From a virus, in the IMG/VR virus record IMGVR_UViG_3300025652_000711, positions 1 through 20,521 of that record: a DNA stretch of 20,521 nucleotides. The stretch is one strand, 5' to 3'. Each line of letters begins with the position of its first letter. Position 1 is the stretch's first letter. A program made the position numbers and the translations under genes. Under the pieces are notes generated by a model. The model made no database searches. It saw nothing but the letters and a program-made list of their open reading frames with translations, and was not told the DNA's origin. Positions 15,877 to 20,521 of this stretch are shown here, in pieces.

Positions 15877-16470
15877 ATGAATTTAAATACTAAAATTTCA
15901 GATTTATTATTGCGAGAAAATTCTTTAGTATTAAAAAAAGATTGTAAATTTTTAATTTCTATTTTTGAAAAATATAAAAATTTAGCTGCTGCAGAATTTA
16001 GTTATAAAAATAAATCTAAAAAAGAAGAAAAAGATAACTATAAATGTTTACCTCTTTCTAATCTATATAACCATAATGAAGAAATAAAAAAAGCAGCAGA
16101 CGTTGCTTTTAAATATATTGAAATAATGATTAACAAGTACATGCAACACATACAAAAAAATATTTGTAAAACATTTGATAGCACGTGTATATCAACTACA
16201 AATACTATAAGATTATTAAAGTATGAAAAAGATCAATACATCAAAGATCATACAGACGTAAGTTCTTCTACTAGAGCGTCTTGTACTTTAAACTTAAACT
16301 CTAATTACCAAGGAGGAGAATTTAGATTTTTTGATGGTAAAATAAAACATTCATTTAATACAGGTGATGCTATAATATTTCCAGCAGAACCAATATGGAT
16401 TCATGGGACAGAACCTATTACTAAAGGTAGTAGGTATGCAATTAATTGTTTTTTAAACTCTAAAACTTAA
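15877..16470 (+). CDS. 2OG-Fe(II) dioxygenase-like protein 3 (prolyl-4-hydroxylase-like fold), 197 aa
   Basis: The third cassette gene. The C-terminal domain has H125-T-D127 in YIKDHTDVSSST, a GGEFRFFDG turn at 146-154, GDAIIFPAEPIWIHGTEPIT with distal H176, and R186 in GSRYAINCF. This order (HxD, GGxF, GDAxxFP, H, R) is typical of the P4Hc / 2OG-FeII_Oxy_3 group of prolyl-hydroxylase-like enzymes. The complete ligand set suggests an active enzyme. The N-terminal 90 residues are Lys-rich helices (KNKSKKEEKDNYKC). The gene is strikingly AT-rich: the line 15901-15960 has only 10 G or C in 60 bases by hand count. No Shine-Dalgarno is seen; a 7-nt gap follows. Confidence 0.8.
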   Translation: MNLNTKISDLLLRENSLVLKKDCKFLISIFEKYKNLAAAEFSYKNKSKKEEKDNYKCLPLSNLYNHNEEIKKAADVAFKYIEIMINKYMQHIQKNICKTFDSTCISTTNTIRLLKYEKDQYIKDHTDVSSSTRASCTLNLNSNYQGGEFRFFDGKIKHSFNTGDAIIFPAEPIWIHGTEPITKGSRYAINCFLNSKT

Positions 16471-16477
16471 TATAAAA

Positions 16478-17044
16478 ATGGATATTTTTGCTACTAGAAT
16501 TTACACAAATAAATTAAAAGAAGATGAAAAATCTATTATTGAATATATTACTAAATTAAAAAAAAATAATAAAGGTAATAAGTTTAGCAATATTGGTTGG
16601 CAGTCTGAAAATTTAGATACAAAAAATAAAATAATATCACCTCTTGTAAAATCAATTGAACAATTAGCTTTTGAGTATGCTAACTCTTTAAACATTAAAA
16701 ATAAATTAAAAGTTGGAAATATATGGGCCAACATTAATGGCTATAAAGATTACAATAGAAGTCATATTCATGGTGGTGTTTTTTCAGGTGTCTATTATCT
16801 TAAAGTTCCAAAAAATTCTGGTAACATAGTGTTTGAAAATCCTGCAGATAAATTAATCTCATCTTTTTGGTTACTTCAGTCACCTTGTATTGTAGTAAAT
16901 AATATTTTTACATCTACTACATGGTCCTTTAAAGGAGAGCCTGGTTTAATTTTAATTTTTCCAAGCTTTTTAAGTCACTATGTTGAATGTAATTTAAATA
17001 AAACAAAAAATAGAGTATCAATGTCTTTTAATTTAATTTTATAA
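16478..17044 (+). CDS. 2OG-Fe(II) dioxygenase-like protein 4 (PF13759/TIGR02466-like), 188 aa
   Basis: The fourth cassette gene is the closest to the phage 'putative 2OG-Fe(II) oxygenase' family. It has WANINGYKDYNRSHIHGGVF with H96 and H98, SGVYYLKVP (103-111), then NIVFENP, GLILIFPSFLSHYVE with H167, and NRVSMSFNL with R179. Proteins with 'NxHxHxxxxxSGVYYLxxP' and a late 'LFPSxLxHxV...RxSxSFN' are known from cyanophages and marine bacteria. The usual acidic second ligand is not obvious in HIHGG, so metal binding may differ from a classic HxD enzyme. The N-terminus (MDIFATRIYTNKLKEDEKSI) fits the family start. It has no ribosome binding site and lies 2 nt before the last cassette gene. Confidence 0.82.
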   Translation: MDIFATRIYTNKLKEDEKSIIEYITKLKKNNKGNKFSNIGWQSENLDTKNKIISPLVKSIEQLAFEYANSLNIKNKLKVGNIWANINGYKDYNRSHIHGGVFSGVYYLKVPKNSGNIVFENPADKLISSFWLLQSPCIVVNNIFTSTTWSFKGEPGLILIFPSFLSHYVECNLNKTKNRVSMSFNLIL

Positions 17045-17046
17045 AA

Positions 17047-17637
17047 ATGGAAAAAACAGTTAGCATAAACAACTTCATAGCAACATACGACAATTACATA
17101 ACGAAAGAAGAATGTAATAAAGCTATAAAATTATATGAAGAAGAAAATAAATTTAATAAAACATTAAGTAGATTAAATAGTGAGCAAGCAAAAGTAACGG
17201 AAAAACAAGATCAACAATATTTTGCAGCAGGTAATAATTTAGAAGTATGGTGGGAATCTTTAAAATCTATGATGGTTAATTATGACTTAGCTTTTCAACA
17301 TTATGTTAAATCTACTGGCGCTTCAGAAGCTTATAATCAAGGATTTAATTTTACAAATTTAAAAATACAAAAAACATTACCTACAGAAGGTTATCATGTT
17401 TGGCATATAGAACATGGAAAAGGTTTTGAAAACGAAGCACGTGCTTTTGTTTTTTCTATTTATTTAAATGATGTAGAAGAAGGTGGAGAAACAGAATTTT
17501 TAAATCAATCTGTTAGAGTACAACCGAAAGCTGGTAGAATTGTTATTTGGCCAGCAGCCTTTCCTTACGTGCATAGAGGTAATCCTCCATTATCTGGAGA
17601 AAAATATATTTTGACTTCTTGGATGATGTTAAGATGA
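17047..17637 (+). CDS. 2OG-Fe(II) dioxygenase-like protein 5 (P4Hc-like), 196 aa
   Basis: The last cassette gene. The catalytic half reads GYHVWHIEHGKGFENEARAF (H117, H120, E122), FSIYLNDVEEGGETEF, then GRIVIWPAAFPYVHRGNPPL with distal H176, and SGEKYILTSW. H120-I-E122 is the likely HxE version of the iron triad. K186 replaces the usual arginine contact for 2-oxoglutarate, a substitution known in some P4H-type enzymes. The YLNDVEEGGETEF turn and 'P-x-x-GR-x-V-x-WP' are typical of prolyl-4-hydroxylase-like proteins in marine phages. The base composition is less extreme than in genes 3 and 4. Its last 9 bases overlap, tail to tail, the end of the minus-strand 133-aa gene, leaving no room for a terminator. 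Confidence 0.82.
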   Translation: MEKTVSINNFIATYDNYITKEECNKAIKLYEEENKFNKTLSRLNSEQAKVTEKQDQQYFAAGNNLEVWWESLKSMMVNYDLAFQHYVKSTGASEAYNQGFNFTNLKIQKTLPTEGYHVWHIEHGKGFENEARAFVFSIYLNDVEEGGETEFLNQSVRVQPKAGRIVIWPAAFPYVHRGNPPLSGEKYILTSWMMLR

Positions 17638-18030
17638 TGTGTAAGAAGTAGGTCTTGAACCTTTTCTTGATATCTGATCAGATTCACTTTCAGTAGAAGC
17701 AATTGTTCCATCTTCATTATATGTATAAATTACGTCACTATCCCATTCAGACTGAAGTACAGATAAATGATGAGCATCCCATTTAGTAATAAATTGACTA
17801 ATGTCTCCTAAATTTGCATCTTCGTATGATGTGTGAGGTGTTGTATCTCTATATTCTACTTCGTCAGAAGTAACTGAAGTTCCATGTTGAATAGCCCATA
17901 TATTAGAAAATTTAGATTCAGACCAAAAAGAACTATCATCGATAACGTATCCAGTTCCTGCTTCAGCTCCATTATTTTTGATGACTTTTTTATCATCGAA
18001 TATTACTGTCCAGTTTGAATTTGTTGCCAT
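17629..18030 (-). CDS. Small tail-region protein, 133 aa
   Basis: I do not recognise a named family. The product is acidic, aromatic-rich and probably mixed beta: NWTVIFDDKKVIKNNGAE at the start, then GYVIDDSSFWSESKFSNIWA, and KWDAHHLSVLQSEWDSDVIY in the C-terminal half. The Ser/Thr-rich tail (RPTSYTSS) is encoded partly within the 9-bp overlap with the convergent oxygenase gene. A strong TAGGAG precedes the start, 8 nt after the collar gene's stop. It lies at the end of the tail-fibre block, suggesting a small virion or tail chaperone role, which is inference. Confidence 0.72.
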   Translation of the reverse strand: MATNSNWTVIFDDKKVIKNNGAEAGTGYVIDDSSFWSESKFSNIWAIQHGTSVTSDEVEYRDTTPHTSYEDANLGDISQFITKWDAHHLSVLQSEWDSDVIYTYNEDGTIASTESESDQISRKGSRPTSYTSS

Positions 18031-18038
18031 ATTTTCTC

Positions 18039-18617
18039 CTAAGTTTTAATTATATAAATAAGTGTTAAATAAGGTTGCAAAACTGACGGGTTAGATGCTG
18101 TACCTGAAAAAGTTGCACTCATATTGTGAGAGTGTCCTGTTCCTGATCCTGCATTACCTGTGTTTGTGCTACCTGTTAAAATACCGGGTTGTACAGCTAA
18201 AGGCTGTGTTTGAGTTGTACCTGAAGGAGCACCTGAGTGAGCGTGTGATGCAAGTTGTGCTGTAGATAAAGAAGCATTAGCTGTTGAACCACCAACGTTT
18301 CCAGAAGGCGTAACTGATACTGTATCTGCTCCACCAGTCGATGCTAAAGCTTTATTGTTTGATTTTGAAACAGCTACTTTATTTTGTAAATCTGGTACAT
18401 TAAAAGTAGATGACCCATCACCTCCACCATAAGTAGAAGCTATAACTGCAAATAATGCAGAATAAGTTGATCTTGAAACGGCTGCTCCGTTACATTCTAA
18501 AAAACCTGTTGGCACTGATGAAGCAGTCCACGGCACGATAGTAGCCGTAGGAATACCTTCAATACCTGTAAGGTTTGATCCATTAAAATCGTATTTTGTT
18601 GCTTCATAATTTGACAT
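18039..18617 (-). CDS. Phage tail-collar domain protein, 192 aa
   Basis: The N-terminal half is a textbook phage tail collar domain (PF07484 type): VPTGFLECNGAAVSRSTYSA near 36-55, then LFAVIASTYGGGDGSSTFNV and PDLQNKV. This fold is found at the tips of tail fibres and receptor-binding proteins, including the T4 short tail fibre. A Gly/Ser/Thr-rich region follows, with ASHAHSG and GTGHSHNMS; the HAH and HSH pairs resemble metal-binding histidines in fibre tips. The end (QPYLTLIYIIKT) is the usual C-terminal strand of this family. Residues 1-20 (YDFNGSNLTGIEGIP) may be a trimerisation or attachment segment. GGAG precedes the ATG, and the start is 1 nt past the stop of the previous gene. It probably contacts the host surface. 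Confidence 0.88.
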   Translation of the reverse strand: MSNYEATKYDFNGSNLTGIEGIPTATIVPWTASSVPTGFLECNGAAVSRSTYSALFAVIASTYGGGDGSSTFNVPDLQNKVAVSKSNNKALASTGGADTVSVTPSGNVGGSTANASLSTAQLASHAHSGAPSGTTQTQPLAVQPGILTGSTNTGNAGSGTGHSHNMSATFSGTASNPSVLQPYLTLIYIIKT

Positions 18618-18618
18618 A

Positions 18619-19317
18619 TTATTTCTCCGTGTAAGTCCATCCTACGTCTGAACCAGAATAAACCAATCCAAATGCTGCACCCTCAGTATTGACTACTAAG
18701 TCTGATGATGCGTTAGTTATTTTAGAACTATTTCTTCCAACAGTCAATGCGTTAGAATCAAAAGTGTATCTTGAGTCTACAAAATTTACCGTATCACCAA
18801 CAGTTGGTGATGCTGGAAGAGTAGCTGTTACTGCCCCACCATTTGTATCTATAAAAAGTTGAGCACCTGCTTGAATTGTTTCTGATGCTGTTATAGTTCT
18901 CCAAAATCTAGTTTCGTGATCTTTAATCATGTTAGTTCCATCTGAGTGACAGATATAATTATTACCTTCACATAACAAGAAACCTGAAGCACTTGTAACT
19001 TTAAAAGTTAAAGTATATCCTGCGTGATTAGTTCCATCTATTACATTAAATATTTTTTCTATACTTGCTGGAAAATTTACTGTTCTGTTTGCCGCAAGAG
19101 TTCCAGTAAACTTTAAAGTCATGTTTCTTGCGTTTGAAATTGTAGCATCAGACATTGCAAGAGTAACATCTCCAGATGCTACATCTATTGCTTGAAAACC
19201 TGCAACAGATTGTTGAACAAGGTTTAAATTATTATTTGTTTTTGTGCCCCATGTACCAGCGTTTTCACCGGTTGCCATTAGCTCTAGTTTTAAATCTGAG
19301 GAATAACTTGATGCCAT
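18619..19317 (-). CDS. Tail-fibre-like protein, 232 aa
   Basis: The N-terminus (YSSDLKLELMATGENAGTWG, then TKTNNNLNLVQQSVAGFQAI) is a pattern I associate with tail-fibre or baseplate-proximal proteins of marine phages ('LxLxxTGExAGTWGxxTN'). The rest is beta-rich with repeated short strands (MTLKFTGTLAANRTVNFP, then a GYTLTFKVTSASGF stretch) and ends in NTEGAAFGLVYSGSDVGWTY, a common C-terminal signature of cyanophage and pelagiphage fibre proteins. No enzymatic motif is visible. The ATG is preceded by AGGAGA with 8-nt spacing, and a good promoter lies just upstream. It is probably part of the receptor-binding apparatus together with the collar protein downstream. Confidence 0.75.
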   Translation of the reverse strand: MASSYSSDLKLELMATGENAGTWGTKTNNNLNLVQQSVAGFQAIDVASGDVTLAMSDATISNARNMTLKFTGTLAANRTVNFPASIEKIFNVIDGTNHAGYTLTFKVTSASGFLLCEGNNYICHSDGTNMIKDHETRFWRTITASETIQAGAQLFIDTNGGAVTATLPASPTVGDTVNFVDSRYTFDSNALTVGRNSSKITNASSDLVVNTEGAAFGLVYSGSDVGWTYTEK

Positions 19318-19335
19318 AAATTTTGTCTCCTAATT

Positions 19336-19372
19336 ATTGTGTATTTATATTGTGTATTTATCTTTAAGTCAA
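19336..19372 (-). promoter_or_regulatory. Promoter with exact 13-nt tandem repeat upstream of the fibre genes
   Basis: On the minus strand, TTGACT (19372-19367), a 17-nt spacer and TATAAA (19349-19344) form a strong sigma70-like promoter whose start would fall near 19337, about 20 nt before the fibre-like gene's ATG. Two exact copies of ATAAATACACAAT (19361-19349 and 19348-19336) overlap the spacer and -10. The second copy reads TATAAATA across the junction, which also equals the T4-type late-promoter consensus. This is the largest spacer in the right-hand late block (61 nt). Confidence 0.6.
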
Positions 19373-19378
19373 ACATAA

Positions 19379-20419
19379 TTATACAGGGTTTCTTCTTGTA
19401 TATCCTGTGCTTGTTTTTGGTGTTCTAGGTGTATATCCTGTGCTAGTCTTAGGTGTTAATTTTTCATAAGTACCTGGGAAAGCTATTCCTGTACCATTAA
19501 CACTAGCTTCAAGTTCTAGGCCAGTTAATCCTATAGACATTTCTGTAGGAGAAATAGTTCCTGTACTTGCAGTTGATAACACTCCTGTTAGTGGAACTCC
19601 TATTGCAGGAATAATAGATCCAACACTTGATGTTGATGACACCCCTGTTAGTGTAAATATTTGAGTTTCAGTGATAGTGATATCTCCAACACTGGAAGTT
19701 GATAACACTCCTGTTAGTCCCATAACATCAGCTGGAGAAATACTTCCAACACTTGATGTTGATGATACTCCGGTTAATCCTATGACATCAGCTGGAGAAA
19801 TACTTCCCACAGTAGATGTTGCACTAACACCTGTTATAACAGGCGTAGAATCTATAACAAAACTTAAAGAACCAACATTAGTTGTTGCGCTAACTCCTGT
19901 TGGAGATATTACCGATGTTAAATCTAAAGTTAATGCACCAACACTAGATGTTGCACTTAATCCAGCAGGTTGTTCTAATTTATTAAATGAATCTCCGTAA
20001 GGTTCTTCACCCCAACCATTTCTACCCCAACCAACTAAAGTACCTGCGTTATCAAAACTTCCAAGTTCTGTTTGTGATTGTAATCCTGTTGGACTTACAA
20101 TGGATGTTAAATCTAATGTAAGTGAACCAAGTGCCGTAGCTGCTTGAACTCCTGTTAACTCTGCAGTGATAATTTGAGTAGCTACAACACTTCCAACACT
20201 AGAAGTTGCACTTAAACCAGTCGGTTGTACGGCATATTCTACACCCCAACCAGAGTTGCCCCATTCTTGTCTACCCCAACCTTCTTCATTAAAAGATTCT
20301 ACTGAACCAACTGTGCTTGTAGTACTAACGCCGGTTAAAGAAACTGTAAGAGTATTAGATGCCCAGGAATTTTCATTCCAGGCTACTGAAGGACTATCAC
20401 CACCCCAGATAGATGCCAT
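19379..20419 (-). CDS. Repeat-containing tail/adhesin-like protein, 346 aa
   Basis: The protein contains twelve copies of a 13-residue unit of the form (L/P/I)TGVSATSSVGSI, separated by 7-28 residue linkers. Copies near residues 28, 66, 88, 110 and onward are spaced irregularly; the later ones are nearly regular at 20-22 residues with SPADVxG linkers. Trp-Gly motifs interrupt the early part (GWGRQEWGNSGWG, VGWGRNGWGEEPYG). The C-terminus repeats TPKTSTGYT twice. Such short beta-strand repeats with Ser/Thr are typical of fibrous or stalk-like virion proteins and could be targets of protein modification. No catalytic site is seen. ATG 20419-20417 lies inside a hairpin with its ribosome binding site. 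A fibre role is inferred from the repeats and neighbours. Confidence 0.78.
   Translation of the reverse strand: MASIWGGDSPSVAWNENSWASNTLTVSLTGVSTTSTVGSVESFNEEGWGRQEWGNSGWGVEYAVQPTGLSATSSVGSVVATQIITAELTGVQAATALGSLTLDLTSIVSPTGLQSQTELGSFDNAGTLVGWGRNGWGEEPYGDSFNKLEQPAGLSATSSVGALTLDLTSVISPTGVSATTNVGSLSFVIDSTPVITGVSATSTVGSISPADVIGLTGVSSTSSVGSISPADVMGLTGVLSTSSVGDITITETQIFTLTGVSSTSSVGSIIPAIGVPLTGVLSTASTGTISPTEMSIGLTGLELEASVNGTGIAFPGTYEKLTPKTSTGYTPRTPKTSTGYTRRNPV
19725..19807 (-). repeat. 60-bp-period DNA repeat inside the adhesin-like gene
   Basis: The 23-nt string running from ACATCAGC to ATACTTCC (plus-strand view) occurs exactly at 19725-19747 and again at 19785-19807, 60 bases apart, with similar sequence between. 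It encodes the SPADVxG linker plus part of the VGS unit. The near-identity at DNA level points to recent duplication or slippage, so repeat number may vary between relatives. Confidence 0.8.
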
Positions 20420-20437
20420 AAGGAGTCCCTCCTTATG
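20417..20437 (-). promoter_or_regulatory. Hairpin sequestering RBS and start codon
   Basis: Minus-strand RNA reads CAUAAGGAG-GGA-CUCCUUAUG: a perfect 9-bp stem with a 3-nt loop. The left arm holds the upstream gene's UAA stop and the AAGGAG ribosome binding site; the right arm holds the AUG (20419-20417) of the 346-aa gene. A ribosome finishing the upstream gene would open the stem, so this looks like a translational coupling device. The pairing is seen directly; the function is inferred. Confidence 0.65.
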
Positions 20438-20521
20438 CTATCCGAAGAATTGCGTTAGATGCGTCTGCTGTTGGAAATTGAATTGTAAAAGTTCCACTTG
20501 ATACAGTTTTGTCTCCACCAA
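20433..20521 (-). CDS. C-terminus of a small hypothetical protein (N-terminus beyond window)
   Basis: Only the last 28 codons and TAA are present. They encode ...GGDKTVSSGTFTIQFPTADA followed by SNAILRIA. It is the only one of the three minus-strand frames that runs cleanly to a stop overlapping the next gene's ribosome binding site, as in the rest of the operon. The strand-like alternation suggests a small beta protein. I cannot name it. It would be co-transcribed with the 346-aa repeat protein, whose translation probably depends on it through the hairpin. Confidence 0.6.
   Translation of the reverse strand, partial: GGDKTVSSGTFTIQFPTADASNAILRIA

Noticed and set aside
16501-16734. 77-codon minus-strand frame inside oxygenase gene 4
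   Set aside because: It is antisense to a gene with clear catalytic motifs, Phe/Leu-rich, with no start signals.
19671-20000. 109-codon plus-strand frame in the repeat gene; possible CRISPR-like repeat
   Set aside because: The 60-bp periodicity is explained by protein repeats on the minus strand; unit spacing and divergence do not match repeat-spacer structure.
1-20521. tRNA genes, integrase, attachment sites, insertion sequences
   Set aside because: Looked for on both strands by eye; no cloverleaf, transposase or recombinase motif seen. Weak sites could have been missed.

Overview
The window looks like part of an AT-rich tailed-phage genome, most likely a short-tailed (podovirus-like) marine phage of the kind recovered from pelagic metagenomes. 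The host could be a low-GC marine bacterium such as SAR11, but that is inferred from base composition and protein style; no host marker is present. Phage identity rests on a P22 gp10-like tail protein, a tail-collar protein, a large ejection-type protein, an M15 peptidase endolysin with a holin-like partner, and Gly-rich 'GGRIGF...GGGIM' virion proteins. No integrase, tRNA, CRISPR array or insertion sequence is visible. No gene-free stretch exceeds about 65 bases.

Layout, left to right. (1) 1-839, minus strand: two small early-type genes of unknown function. (2) 840-893: a short intergenic region with two nearly coincident face-to-face sigma70-like promoters on an inverted repeat. (3) 894-2324, plus strand: an SNF2-type helicase. 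(4) 2358-14752, minus strand: a tightly packed late operon. In transcription order it encodes a gp10-like tail protein, 54-, 111-, 55- and 129-aa proteins, a 690-aa Gly-rich protein, a 307-aa Gln-rich protein, a 300-aa protein, a 1506-aa giant protein, a holin-like protein and the endolysin. Many junctions are TAATG stop/start overlaps, so translation is probably coupled. (5) 14803-17637, plus strand, antisense to the flanking late genes: five consecutive genes that all look like 2-oxoglutarate/Fe(II) dioxygenases of several different subfamilies. (6) 17629-20521, minus strand: tail-fibre genes (a repeat protein, a fibre-like protein, a collar protein and a small protein) plus the end of one more gene at the right edge.

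How the parts fit. Late transcription runs right to left through the fibre genes, then meets the oppositely oriented oxygenase cassette (9-bp tail-to-tail overlap), then resumes with the gp10-like gene and continues to lysis. The cassette is visibly more AT-rich than its neighbours, has almost no Shine-Dalgarno sequences and looks like a moron-type accessory island. It is the strongest candidate here for an undescribed system: a virus-borne set of five divergent dioxygenases beside host-recognition genes. Its substrate (virion protein, nucleic acid or host metabolite) cannot be read from the sequence.

All family assignments were made by eye from motifs; no database search was run.
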